Assembly (NCBI GenBank): GCA_027382625.1
Contig: JAJKFJ010021175.1
Location: forward strand, 62,001 to 126,000
Direction of reading: 5' to 3'
DNA: 64,000 nucleotides
Source of the DNA: Tetmemena sp. SeJ-2015
Lineage: Eukaryota > Ciliophora > Spirotrichea > Sporadotrichida > Oxytrichidae
Each line of letters begins with the position of its first letter. The stretch's first letter is position 1. Below, in pieces: positions 23,416-35,784 of the stretch. The notes beneath the pieces are model-generated. The model ran no database searches. It was not told where the DNA came from and saw only the letters and a list, made by a program, of their open reading frames with translations. The translations under genes and the position numbers were made by a program.

Positions 23416-25535
23416 TCAGCTGGGTTAATATTCTTAACTGGTTCTCACCCAGCAAGCTGCAGCTCCCTCAGAAATCGACAAAGTATCTCTATTGTTCCTT
23501 ATATACATAATTTTTTAATAGAAAGATTATTCTTAATGATCCTTAGTGGGCATGGAGGGGGTCTCTGCGGATTCAGCGTACCTGTCGAAGTACTGAGTGT
23601 CAGTGGCGTTTCTGATCTTGGGAATCCAAGGAGGAGGGATCTTTCTCTCAAAGACAGATTTCCAGTCGACTCCTCTGAACCACTTGTGTGCTTTGACATC
23701 ATCAGGTCCATTCTACAATAAATTTGAGCTCATTGGGATATTCCTTCGAAATAGATATTGAATCAGCAAGTAGTATTCAGAACTATAATCATAATCTTCT
23801 CAGCTGGATCTTAATGCAGATGGGATAATATTCTACGATAAGAAAATAAATCAAAAGCAGGGCTAATTTCATTCTCAAATTTACTCAGAGTATATAGTTT
23901 TGGCTTTTCCATAAATTTCATTTAATAAATTCATTATGAAAAAGACTAACTGGTCTTAGCCTAACATATATGTAAAATCCTCCAAACTAGTGTGGAGATT
24001 TCTAAATTTATTTACTCTTGTAATATTATATGATCTCAGGCTGATTATGATATAGAATCTGTTTTAATTTTATCAAACCGTTAGCGAATAATTGTATATC
24101 CTAAAATTCAGCAGTTTATTTTGCTTTTAATTGTATTGGATCTGATTCTTACCTTTGAGCAGCCCAGTCTGATGCTTCGGTCAGCACATAAGAAGCTCTT
24201 GATAACCAATTTTAAATGTCAATTACTTAATTTCAATCTTTTGATAAGGTCTCTTGCCTTTGGCTCTATATGAGGTGGGAATTCGTAGTATCCATCCATG
24301 ATCTTCTGATAGATGCCAAGTGGGTTGTCATCGTAGAAGGGAGGGTAGCCAGCTAGCATTTCAAAGATAAGCACTCCTAGTGCCCACCAGTCTACGAATT
24401 TATTATGTCCCTTGGATTGTATAATTTCTGGCGCCAGGTACTCTGGAGTTCCGCATAGAGTGTAGGTCCCCTAATGAATTTATGATAACTGAGTCAATTA
24501 ATTGATGCAGTCCTATCATTAACGACCTTTGCGAATCCGAAGTCGGTGATCTTGACATGACCCTCTTTGTCTATAAGCAGATTCTCAGGCTTTAGATCAC
24601 GGTAGGCGATGTCCATGGAGTGCAGATACTCAAATGCGAGCACAATTTCAACAGCGAAGAAAAGCGCGACGTCATTTGAAAATCTTCCCTCTCTTCTTAA
24701 TAATGTGAAGAGTTCGCCACCGCATGCGTAATCCAACAGCATGAACACATGGGAGGGAGTTTAGAAAGTGCCCTTGAGGTTTACTATGAAGGGGTGGTTG
24801 ATGCTCTCGAGGATCTTTTTCTCAGATTTGACGTGCTCAATCTACTTTAGGCGGATTATTTCGCTCTTTTTAAGGCATTTTAAGGCCACTGGGTCCGCAG
24901 AAGGTGGCTCACTTTTGTGCTTAACTAAGCGCACACTATTAAAACAGAAGTCAATGTGGTATAATTAAAATAGGTACACGCCCAAAGGTACCTGTGCCAA
25001 GGGTGGAGAGGAACTTGAAGTCATTGAGCTAGAATTTTCCTTGGGCCTTGCGCCTTAGCCTGGCCGCTTCATCATCGTCATCTACTTCGATCTCTGGACC
25101 TGTAGAAATATACTTAGCTATTGGTCAAAGGAAAAACTTATTTTCACTTTATTAGAATTTCATCACTTACCAGCTCCACTTTAAATCGATGTAGATGAGT
25201 TTTTAAAAAAATTGTAAGCTCCCTCAGCGTTGGGATCTGAGCCTTCAGCCTAACGATTTCCAGCCTTTTGCTTGCCTTTGTTTGAAATGGCTTGGAGTTT
25301 CCTCTTTAATTCTTCCTTTTGTTGCTCGAGAGTAAGGGGCTGTGCTTGCTGAAGTTCGTATTCTACCTCGTCCTCTCCCGAGTACTCGTACTCTAACACA
25401 TTTTAGCCAGCAATTTAATTACTACCTTGGTTATTTAATAATGCATAAAAGAGTATAAGAAAGCATGCATATATTAAATTGAGGATGGTTGAGATTGAGG
25501 GCTTGGAACTGGTGGTTCATGGCGTCATCCATCAT
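23416..25535 (-). CDS. AGC-family protein kinase, PKA catalytic-subunit type
   Basis: cAMP-dependent-kinase-like Ser/Thr kinase. An N-terminal extension of about 120 residues ([16 protein letters not shown], then an acidic/Gln-rich helix) precedes the Gly loop [17 protein letters not shown] with the ATP Lys, a helix C Glu, hinge [16 protein letters not shown], catalytic [27 protein letters not shown], and [20 protein letters not shown]. The AGC tail has [27 protein letters not shown] and a phosphorylation-type motif near the end. A 440-bp GT-AG intron (23713-24152) and an IES (24199-24247) interrupt the C-lobe. The last residues and the stop at 23418-23416 are less certain, because the usual hydrophobic FxxF end is not seen. 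Confidence 0.9.
24199..24247 (-). other. IES in PKA-type kinase, pointer TTGATAA
   Basis: Seven-base repeats at 24199-24205 and 24241-24247. Removing 42 bp gives [20 protein letters not shown], the standard AGC-kinase C-lobe helix. Confidence 0.9.
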
Positions 25536-25799
25536 TTGCGAGTATTCAATTAATGTAATATGAACTTTAAATTAAATTTGTTAATTACTGCTGCTTCTCC
25601 CCCTCTTATAACTGTGCACTCTTACATTCATCGCTTGAAGGTTACAACTTAAATGAAATTCAATAATCCTTAACACAAAAGTGTTATGACTTTTGTCTGA
25701 TGGAAAATTTGGTCTTAATTATCATTTAAATACTCACACCCATAAATATTTTTATAACTTAAATCAACAGATAATCAAATCAATCAATCAATTAAACCA

Positions 25800-26244
<445 letters not shown>

Positions 26245-26762
26245 GCATTCTCAACTTCATGTTCCATCTACTTGGGAACAGGAATTTCATAATCTCGAGG
26301 GTCAATTTTCATGACTCTTTCCTTCTCTTCTTCAGGCTATTTTCCAGCCTCTTTAATTATCCTATATCTTAATTTTGACAAAAAACTTCAACACTACTCA
26401 CTCTTCTCTAATATCGTATTTTGTCAGTTTTTAAAGCCAAATTACTCAATCTACTAAATCATTAGTGATGATTAAGTAGAATTTAATGTAATTTTGATAC
26501 TAAATACGCTCAGATTATCAAGTTTTAAAAGTGATTTACTCCTGAGTATGTGCTAATCTAAAGTATTATAAGATTTTATAATCTGAATTTGGGATTAAAG
26601 CGCTTAATTAAAGTAGAAAGGTGGAGATAGGGAAAGAAGAAATGGAGTTGTAGTTAATGAATTAAGGAAGTTGAATAACTTAAGAGCAGCAGGGGTATGC
26701 CGCCTTTAAACAATATGCATAAGCTAATTGAGCGGAGCTCAAGAGCTGCTGTACTAGCAGGA
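26245..26762. other. Convergent 3' spacer
   Basis: Lies between the E2 gene and the TMEM198-like gene. AT-rich, with no supported features. Confidence 0.5.
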
Positions 26763-28385
26763 TCATGCTTGCTTGTAATCGTCGTCGTGGTGGTGCTCGT
26801 GGTAGCCCTTGTGTCTTTGGTGAAGGACTCCGAGGATGCCGGTAACAACCATGGAGGCGAAGTAGGCGTAGAATTCCCAGGTGAGGCCGTCGAAGGCACC
26901 GTTGGAGAGTTGCTGATAGATGAAGATCTCGTTGGGGTACTGACCAGCGTACATTCATCAACTCATCATAAAACATTTCTTATTGGGTCAAATTATAGAT
27001 GATTGAGATACCTCTGATGAGAGAGTAAGAACCAATGAAAGCAGTAAGGTAGACAATTTATCTTCTTAAGTAGATTATATTGCATCTTAAGTGGTATTTG
27101 CTTAATGAGGGCCTTGTCGAACTTGTAGGTAAGGTAGGCACCGAGGACTAATCCAGTGAAGCAGAGGAAGGAGAGGAGGTAAACAGTCTTGGCCCATTGA
27201 GCGAACACGAAGGTGTACAGAAGGAAGCCGAGGAAGAAACCAGCAGTTATACATTCTTAATATGAAGAGATAATAAGTTCCACCGAGGAGCATGAGTCCG
27301 TATCTTCTAACTGCCTTGATGAAGAGTCCAGCTAAGACACCGAGACCTCCGGAAACAACGAAGGAGAGAATAAACTTATCTTAAGCATTTTAGACAATTC
27401 TTAGATACTCTAAAGGTTTAGCGAGAGCAATCTCATAATATGAAAGCATACTTTGTTTATTACTCACCACCTGAGGCACCCTTGCCCTTGTCGAGAGCAA
27501 CAAGGAGTCCAAAGATGGAGCAGAAGAGAAGGCAGACCAAGAAGGTCACACCTCCAACGAGGGTAGCAAGAACCCAGGGGAAATAGAGTCCACCGAAGAA
27601 GGTGACAACTCCTCCGAAACCAATCAAGATAGCTCCAAGGACGTATGGGTTCTCAGAGAGGTATCTAACGATGGAGGTGGCCTCGAAGACTGGGCAACCA
27701 ACCTTGTGGGCGAAGGTGACCTTGGGCTTGCAAGGGTTGGTGATATCAACGTTGGTGGCTCCAATGGTGGGTGCATCAGTGATGCTAGCATCGCAAGTAA
27801 TCTCAAAGAGAACGCTGTAGTTCTCCTTTATTAAAAGCTCATTAATCCTCATAATATTTGACTATCCTTGGGGTCTGCAACTGAGGTAGAGCAAGTCTCA
27901 CCACCCTGCTGTTCGTAAGAGATGATAAATGGTTCATCAACTATCTATGATGAGATGTGTCTCTTGTTAGTGTCGGTGTTGAGAACAGCAGTGACTGAAA
28001 CTGGTCTCTTTCCATCGGTGAGTCTGACGAAGCTGTCGTCAGCCTGTTCGATATAAGCGAAGGTGGTAACTCCATTCTCGTCCTTGAGGCGCTGGCAGAA
28101 GTTGAAGTTATAGTTGAGGTACTCGTAGGTGTTTCCCTTCTCGAGAGCTCTCAAGTCGAAGAAAGTCAAGTCGTTGTAGAGAAGACAGTTGAGTCTAGCG
28201 AGGTCCTCTGAAGCGTCCTGAGTCCACTTTTTCACGGTGGCAGTGACACCGCCGGTGTTTGCTGCTACTTATGCGGTAGCGGATGCTTCAGTAGACTGAA
28301 GGAAGAGGTTTGAGTCTGAGATGACCTCGTTTGCTGAGACAAGTCCGAGGAGGACTGCCAAAGATACGGTAATGAATCTTTTCAT
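26763..28385 (-). CDS. Lumenal MRH-like plus TMEM198-like (DUF4203) membrane protein
   Basis: A signal peptide (MKRFITVSLAVLLGLVSA) leads into a Cys-bearing lumenal domain. Its LNCLLYNDLTFFDL, FNFCQRL, GGETCS, FEITCDA and KVGCPVF segments resemble the mannose-6-phosphate-receptor homology fold, including the terminal GCP. Then come about seven hydrophobic spans beginning YVLGAILIGFGGVVTFFGGL, with Gly-rich helices and KFILSFVVSGGLGVLAGLF, typical of TMEM198/TM7SF3-type DUF4203 proteins. The tail is HHDDDYKQA. Such fusions occur repeatedly in ciliates; a sorting or receptor role is inference. A GT-AG intron (27410-27467), an IES (27824-27869) and further small breaks near 27050 and 27250 are present. 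GC-ended codons suggest strong expression. Confidence 0.8.
27824..27869 (-). other. IES, pointer TCCTT
   Basis: Repeats at 27824-27828 and 27865-27869. Removing 41 bp joins SVADPK to ENYSVLFEITC in frame and deletes a TGA. Confidence 0.9.
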
Positions 28386-29859
28386 TTCTTTAATTTCTGT
28401 GTATTTAATAATTATTACGTCTTCTTGTCTGTTCTTTATTGATTAATCCTGTTGAATAGACTATTAAAGCGTTACCTTATATTCTATCTGAAAGAATATA
28501 CTCAAGATTCTTTTTTAGCAATATAGGTAAGTGCCTACGTAATTTGAAAGTAGATTTGTATCTGAGAGAAGCACCTGTCTCGGATCTTAGAGCCCTGCGA
28601 ATAAATTGCCAGAATATTCTCATTCATAGAGAGTTGCTTGCACAGATTCGTTCATCTTTATTTTACTGCTCACTCAGTTGCTGATTTTCAATCTGAAGCA
28701 AGATTCAACATCATCATTAAATTGAGGGGAAGAGTATAAGTTAGAATATTATTGTCGAATAAGGATTATATAACAGGGATAGAGTGATTGTATTTTAATG
28801 GTTTCAACCTCACTGGCTACGAAAGAGTGCCAACTTCAATCTATAATCTAAATTAATAAAGTGTGTGAGCTATCAAATTAAAGCTATAACTTTAAGTCCA
28901 AGGTCCGCTCACTCAATAGCCAAATAAAGTATCTTCAACAACCATAAATTCAAAAATGGATGATGACGGTAGTGGTACTCATGTATTTGCATTAATTCAC
29001 AACAATAAGTTCAATATAAGTATTTTTAAAGATTTTTAAGTTGCTTGACTAATCTCAATGTACTACAATTTAAGGAGCAGGGCAATTAATACAATAATTA
29101 GTTGGATTTAATTCAACTAATATATTTTTGCGTCATGCCGCCACTGCTTTTCTCTCAAAAGCCGTAGATGGATGATGCTTGAGAAGTTCTGAAATGAAAG
29201 CCTTAGGTATTTACTAGAGACCTGAAACAGTTTCTTATAAAAATATTCAAACCTTGAAAATTTGTAGAAATTTCTATTTTCGAACAACATAGATTCCTAA
29301 ATTTTAACTCTTCATAGCCTTGGTTATATGCTTTCAAAAGAAAAAATATTTAAAATTCAAAATGCTCTCATAAAAACTTTTAAATTTTTGCATATGGGTA
29401 AGTCAGTATCGATAACTTTTGATGGACGGGTTATTTGATCGCCTACCGTATATCTAAGCTAATACCTTTTGCCTTTCGTATCCTGAATAAATGGTTTCCT
29501 CTTCTTGCTTTTTTAAACCTTCGCCTTTATTTTATCTTCTTTTTTAACTATTAAATGTGCAGGACAATTAATTTCACCAAAGTGAAACAGAATCAAATGA
29601 TATTTCATGTAAAGCAATAATATTTGGAGAATTTAAGATTTAAGAGCAATAAATATGTGCTCTTGAGAGTGAAGTATAAGCGACAGAGAATCAGAACAAC
29701 TAATAAAATATCCAAACAAAAAAGGTCCTAACTACTTATCCATATATCACTAAATTAGAGGCTATTTATTGCTTTTTGCTCAGTAACTCAAATCTCAATC
29801 AATCATTAAAAGAAGTAAGTCCTCATTCCACTAGAACAATATCAGAGGGATAAACAAAA
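28386..29859. other. Long upstream region between two genes, possibly part-coding
   Basis: Divergent spacer. A frame without TGA runs from ATG at 29194 into the SUN-domain gene and could be an N-terminal extension. Much of it is T-rich and looks non-coding, so it was left out of the CDS. A perfect 7-bp inverted repeat (TTAGTTG/CAACTAA) lies at 29098-29120. A short frame starting MDDDGSGTHVFAL at about 28956 is not convincing. Confidence 0.4.
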
Positions 29860-32124
29860 ATGAAAGTGAGCTTTATAGAAAACGAAGAAAACAAAGGAGT
29901 AGTAAATAGTGAAGAGGGTATTAAATCGAGTTTAGACATGTAGGAAGATCATAAGCCTCTTATTTTAGATGTTGCAAACAATATGCCAACAGAGTTTGAG
30001 AAATATGGGTTGAAGTCTGAATTACAACTTCCAAAAAATAACGGATACAAAGATGAACACGTGTTAAATTTGTAGACTAATGAATCTGATCTTGATCCAA
30101 TCCCAAAGCTTTTCGATGACATAAATCCTTCAAGGATAATCACTCCTCTAAATTCTTCATAAATTTTTAGTGAAATATCAAATAAATCAATGGATGGCAC
30201 ACTCTCTAATTTACACTAAAATCTAGATATTAGTGATACTTAACTTTCTAATTCAACATCAAAATATTCACTTGCTAAAGAAGGAAGTCAAATTGACAAA
30301 GAGAGTTAATATGAGAAGTATGAGATTAATAAATCTATAAGAGAATAGTTGTTTAATAAATCGTACGCTTTTGAAGAAGATTTAACAGTGGTCGAAATAA
30401 ATTCAAATATCTCCTAAGAATTTTTCTCAGATTAAGAGGTTTATCGAATCCAGGAGAAAGAATGTTCAACGGATTTATAAGATGATTCTTAAATAAAAAT
30501 TCATAATCAGTCTGAAATTGAGCATGATTTTCAATATGTATAGGTCGATAAATTAACATTTTATTTATATTTTTTAAGATCAAGATAAAAATTTTCGTGA
30601 GCAAGAGAATCACGAGAGCGTTTCTGCTTAGCCAAATGAGATATTTTTGTCGAGGCTAATAAGTAAAAGAGTTAGTTTAATTAGAAGAAGATAAACTTTC
30701 AAGAACTCTGACAATAATTCTCAAATCCTAACTTATGAAGACTTAGCTTATCACTAAATAAATGAGTCAACTGCTAATTAAATCCAGAGAAAAGATTAGG
30801 AGTTCATAAATGAAGAGATTCAATTCTAGAAAGTGGTAGAATAATCTCTCTCCTAACTAATTTACGAAGTTGTAACCATATTTGAGAAGCTTTAAAGTTT
30901 CCTGATAAGCGTGAGAGACTCTCTCAACGAGTCTATATTACCTGAATGAGTTAGTTTTATGATAGCATTTTGATTGAATGGGTGTCATAGAGTTAAAATG
31001 GAAAACCGATAAGCAAGTTAAGTGAATTAATGAAGGGTAAGAATTACGCTGCTAAGGATAGCGGGGCAACTATTCTGCAGTCATCTAAAGGAGTAAGAAG
31101 TCCAAAATCTATCCTTAGCGCTAGCAAAGAAGAGTACTTGATTCTTCCCTCCTGTAAAGATGATGAAGAGTACTCACTCATTATAAACCTCAGTGAAGAT
31201 GTAGCAGTTGAATATATCGTGATTAAATAAGCTCTCTAATACTTAATTAGGATGTTTTAAGATAACAAACCATGAGGAGTTTTCTGATGTACTGAGCGAG
31301 ATAACTTTTGAAGGTAGTATAGACTATCCCTCTGACAAATGGCAGCTCCTTGGATCTATACAGCAACTTGAAGGTTAACATGAGCATTCTCTTGAAGTCA
31401 AATCTGTGGAGAGCTAGATGATCCGCTATCTCAAAATCAAAATGAGAGGTTCTTAACAAAACGAACTCTACTGTACAATCACTAGAATCATGTAAGTTAA
31501 TCTTCAAATAATTTGAACTTAAATTTGTAGGGTATTTGGACAAGGTATGCACGCGGTATGAGAAATTCTTTGATGGATTTAGTAGCAGATTAAAACTTAA
31601 CTGGCAATCTTTTCAAAGATGCAGAGACACGTCATTTGATTGAAGATTATGATCGCTACTAGCCTTTGAAGATGCCTACTCAAAGCAAAAGCAGCAAAGA
31701 CTTCAGTTTTTTCAACTATTAACATTTATTAAAGGGTTATTCACGATTTATGATTTAAAAACATAGTTACCTAGATGAACACATATGCCTTAATCTTGAA
31801 AGTAGCTAATTCGAATTTATCGAAGAGGATATTATCCTCATTAAAGCTCAAATGCAAATTCAAGGGAAAGCTCTAATGAAGAATCAGAATTACATGAAGA
31901 CGAGGAATGCCAAAATTAACAACCACTTATTCGTATCTATATCAAATTTCAGTTAGGAGTACATATCTTTAGCAAAAGTAAATGAAATTTGTGTTCTCAA
32001 TCGATAAATTTACATTAGGCTATATTTACTCTACTCTTGTTTGCTATTGGCAAAAGAGTCTATCACTCATAATAGTCTGCGTGGTCTAGCTCTTATCTTA
32101 TTACTGGCTTCGCTGTTTCCATGA
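29860..32124 (+). CDS. SUN-domain protein, SLP1/SUCO (osteopotentia) type
   Basis: The SUN domain lies at roughly 31030-31600. It reads GKNYAAKDSGATILQSSKG, then LPSCKDDEEYSLIINLSE, DVAVEYIVIKNHEEFSDV, SDKWQLLGSI, RYLKIKMRG and YCTITRIMVFGQGMHAV. The KDSGA...ILQ opening and the IxNxExFSxV segment fit the ER-membrane SLP1/SUCO branch better than nuclear LINC SUN proteins. Before it lies an acidic, Asn/Ser-rich region of about 300 residues. A short insert near 30549-30580, ending at GAT repeats, is a likely IES. A helical and hydrophobic C-terminus (IYIRLYLLYSCLLL) reaches TGA 32122-32124 and overlaps the antisense sigma-adaptin gene by about 60 bp, so the exact end is uncertain. The start is also uncertain (29194 possible). 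Confidence 0.75.
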
Positions 32125-32878
32125 CCTTCTCCTCCTATTACCATGGTGTCCAAGATTTGATAAACCTAAAATCCTGTTGAAAATTATCTCTAATTCTCAC
32201 CTTGAAGAAGTTGAAAACGAGGTCAAGTTCACACACGCTGCCAAAGTATTGATCCAAAACTTCCACAAATAAATGAATGAACTACAGCAAGAGATTAACA
32301 TCCTCATTTGAAAGTGTAAGAACTGCTTACTTCAAGCATGGAGAGTTCATTGTCACCCGCATCAACGCACAGAGTAAAATATAGCCCAGCATACCTCCTG
32401 TATACCAATTTATGATTTCTGAACTACAAGTAAAATTGTCAGAAGTTTTCATCTTATATCAAATTTTCGGCATCACTTATATCAGATAAATCTTACCTCT
32501 AAGAAGTTTGTGTGCTTGGAATCTCTTGTTACTATTTACCTGTGGCACTCAATTTCAATTTTCTTCCTCTCCTCATCGTTATAGGCCACATACCAACGAG
32601 ATAATCTAGTCTTGCCTTGTCTGTTTTGCAGCAGTATAAACCTTATCTATATTTATCTTAATTCAGCTTCAATCAATTCTCTCGATTAATTATAATAAAA
32701 TATCTTCGAAATTCAAGTGTTAATAATGAATTTTTATTTTATGAGAATGGGTTTTAATCAAAGCTAAATGATGAATGGAGATCTTAGAAAATGACCTTTT
32801 CAATTTATAAGGTAGAGGGATATCCCTTTATCTTGCACTCATTCAAATTGAGAGTATAAGTTTAAAGATGCTTACCAT
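32063..32878 (-). CDS. Clathrin adaptor complex sigma subunit (AP-1/AP-2 sigma)
   Basis: Small subunit of a clathrin adaptor, binding dileucine cargo together with the alpha or gamma large chain. Exon 1 is just the initiator ATG (32876-32878). Introns are 32647-32875, 32424-32496, 32282-32330 and 32166-32200, all GT-AG. Exons give [93 protein letters not shown] and [13 protein letters not shown], all strong family motifs. The last exon needs one base fewer in GGAGAAGG near 32138 to reach [20 protein letters not shown], an AP-1-like ending; about 142 residues result. Confidence 0.9.
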
Positions 32879-33081
32879 GATTTGAAGTTTGACTCCCTGT
32901 TATTTAAATTATAAATTCCTATATTTAAATTATCTGCATATCATAATCTCTTTAACTTTGCAAAGATTGATCTATTACAAACTTAAACGATAGTTAAGTT
33001 CTTTTGATCAGTTAAAAGTTAACTATCTATTTTAAGAGGGTTTTATAATAATTAATTATAAATTAGCAGAGCTGATTAGAA

Positions 33082-34738
33082 ATGCTAGGCATGGACCCTG
33101 AGATTATTCTCTACCAACAAGAGAGAGAAGAAAAACAAAACTACCTCGTCTAAGAAGTCCAGAACTGCAACTATAATCAAATATTAAATTTAATGAGAAA
33201 ATTAGAGATAATGTTGCTGAGTTCGCTCAATTCCTTGATTACAAAAAAGGTAAGCTTGCTTGAGAATCTAAACTGAGATAATTATGGCTCCTATCTTTGA
33301 TCTGCTCATAATAGAATAAAGAAGGAGTTTCTTACCACTTTTACATATTCGCTCACTCAGAAGTGACGGGTCTTATCTTACCCTTTAATTTTAGAAAACG
33401 GTACTGATGTTGACTATTGGACTTTTGAGGAACTATAGGCAGTAGTTCAGGAGTTCAAGTCTACATATTTATAAAATTATAGTAATGAATTTTACATATT
33501 AGCAGATGAGTATTGACGAGGCTACTTTGTTTACAGAGCAATAGCAGCAGAATCAATCCCAAGATTTCGATTAAGATAAAAGAGGATCGGGCTCCAGAAG
33601 ACAGACATTTGCAGAACTCGTAAAATCTCATCATAGATTATTTAAATGGTCTCAAGTTCCAAATAGTTTAGCTTAGGAATAATTTTCATTTGGTGATAAT
33701 TATTAAATTTAAATAACATTAGCAGTAGAACGCTCACCAAGAGGGATATGGAGGCTAGATGTAATAAATGGAGAATCAAATGAGCTAGCTTCAGTTTGAG
33801 GAAAGGAAAGATGGAGTGGAGTTTGAGGTTATTCCCTAGAATGACGTTAGCAGGAAGCAGCCTCAGAGATAATTCCTCACTACCAAGCGTATCCAAGACG
33901 ATCCCACTCCTCTCAATTTCAAGAGAGTTGATAAATCCTCCTTTAATTTTTAAAACTCCCATTTAACTTTGATTAAGAGCTTTAAGTTTATCAGAGTATC
34001 TGAGGGATTGATAAAGGACGGAGGAATATTCACTGCCAATTACATCACTTACAAAATTGAAACTACTCCTCTTAACTACGAAGTCAGAAGAAAGGATGCA
34101 GATTTCGTTTATCTCAGAAAAATCCTCTGCAAATCTTTCCCTCACATCATTATTCCTCCTCTACCTACTAAAGCACCTAAGCCTACTCCCAAATATATCA
34201 AGAAGAGAGAAAAGTACTATCAATCATTCTTTTTCAATTTTTAATTATCTATCAGAGGTTCCTTCAAGCTGTAGTGAGAAGTGAGGAGCTGAAATCGTCC
34301 AAGTTCCTTGCAGATTTTCTGTTTTTGCAAGATTTAAAGGCCTTTTAAAAGCTAATGAAGGACACTGACAAGATTCAAAAGTGGCCAAAGTAAATAGAGG
34401 ACTTCATTCTATTAAGTTAATGAAATATATCCCTTAAATTACATCTTTTAATGATTACATACAAGGGTCAAGCAAAAGTATAAATGACGACTAATAGTTC
34501 TGCTTTCTGCACCAAGATGGTAGACTATGCTGACAGCTATCAAATTCTTTACAAGGAAATGATTGACTGCGCCAAAGAGATAAATGAGAAATCGCAGGAG
34601 CTTGCCTCTACCATGTTCCAGCTGCATAAATTTATCGAGCAGATGAGTGAACTCAATAGAATGATTAAGTGTACCTCTTAACATGAACTCTTTGCCTGGC
34701 TTTCTAAAGGGGGATGGTCGGAAATTTGCTTAAAATGA
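33082..34738 (+). CDS. PX-domain sorting nexin with BAR-like C-terminus
   Basis: Second sorting nexin in the window. The N-terminus (MLGMDPEIILYQQEREEKQN) is followed by a Gln-rich disordered region. The PX domain starts near 33970: FKFIRVSEGLIKDGGIFTAN, YITYKIETTPLNYEVRRKDADF (basic phosphoinositide strand), FPHIIIPPLPTKAPKPTPKY (Pro-rich loop), KREKYYQRFLQAV, then LADFLFLQDLKAF. A helical BAR-like region follows (MVDYADSYQILYKEMIDCAK, STMFQLHKFIEQMSELNRM), ending at TGA 34736-34738. Two IESs are clear (34217-34254 and 34412-34451). Breaks near 33240-33530 show at least one more IES or intron. The architecture resembles SNX7/30/4-type proteins. Confidence 0.8.
34217..34254 (+). other. IES in sorting nexin, pointer CTATCA
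   Basis: Repeats at 34217-34222 and 34249-34254. Removing 32 bp gives KREKYYQRFLQAVVRSEELK, the expected PX helix. There is no GT donor, so it is not an intron. Confidence 0.9.
34412..34451 (+). other. IES in sorting nexin, pointer TTAA
   Basis: TTAA repeats at 34412-34415 and 34448-34451. Removing 36 bp deletes an in-frame TGA and joins EDFILL to MITYKGQAKV. Confidence 0.7.
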
Positions 34739-35740
34739 ACAAAAAAAATCATTTGACAAGTCCCCTAATTTTTTTGGGGAAATAATTTCCTTTCTTTTTA
34801 TCCCTTTTTTATTTTTAAGAAATCATTGTAAATTTGAGAGAGAATTTTTTAAGATTTTCATTAAAAAAATAACTCGGCAAAGCCCTTATGATAAAAAAAA
34901 ATCTTAAGTTAAAGATGACAAATGGGGATTTTCAGATAAATTAAACCCTAAAATTAAAGGGAACTTTTGGGTAAAAAACTTCCAAATGTTCCCAAAAACC
35001 CAAAAACAAAAGCGGGGATTTTTCAACCAACAGTCGGGTAATCAAAGGGGGGAAATCAATAAAACTTTTTAGAGTTTTTTCAGAAAGTTAAAAGAGGCTC
35101 ATTAAATAGGTTTATTTTCCAAAAAAAAAGAGATAAAAAATTCAAAAGCTTATTTCTTTTTTTTGAAATTATGTAGATTTCTTTCCCTTTCCTAGAGCTG
35201 CAAGATGCAGAATAAAAGATTCAGTTCAAAACTGGAATTGGGAAAATTTTTAGGGATAAAATAAGGAGGGAGGCCCCCACGGGAAAGAGTTTTGGAATTT
35301 GTCGTTAAACTTGAATTTGGAAAAAAGGTTTTCAAAAATTAAATGAAAAACGAAGTTTTTAAAGGGATAAAAAATTTTTTAAAGAATTCCAAATTCAAAA
35401 AGTTTACGGATTTGGGTTTTAAAGTCAATCTTCATTTTTTTTAACTTTTAAGTTTTTTTTTAAAATTTAAATAAAAAATCAAAATTATATTTTTAAAACA
35501 CAAAATTTTTTTAATTTTTTCAGGGGACACCCATTAATTGGATGCCTAATGCTCTGGTTTTCAAAGAATTTTTGTTTTTTCACTTTTGTTTTGTTCAAAA
35601 TTTAAGCTTTAAATTTTTAAGTTTAAATTATTGGTTTTTTTAATTGTTTAAAATTCCCTAATTAAAAAAAGATTTGACCCCTTCCTTAAAAGCGGCTTTC
35701 CTTGGATTCAATTTAATTATTTTTCTTTCCTCTTTTAAAT
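34739..35740. other. Homopolymer-rich anomalous block, no coding signal
   Basis: About 1 kb in which runs of A, T, G and C are unusually long (many of 5-9 identical bases, including GGGG, CCCC and GGGGGG). All frames are short. Texture differs sharply from both flanks, where runs are short. It could be poorly corrected assembly or germline-limited degenerate sequence; see findings. Confidence 0.6.
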
Positions 35741-35784
35741 AAAATTTTCATTATTCTCTCTAAGAGTCTTCCAGGATAATTTCA

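Noticed and set aside
23410..23721. Plus-strand open frame opposite the kinase C-terminus
   Set aside because: The minus strand encodes the conserved AGC-kinase tail; the plus frame has no recognisable content.
29194..29859. N-terminal extension of the SUN-domain gene
   Set aside because: The frame lacks TGA but is T-rich and low in coding character. Left out of the CDS, though it remains possible.
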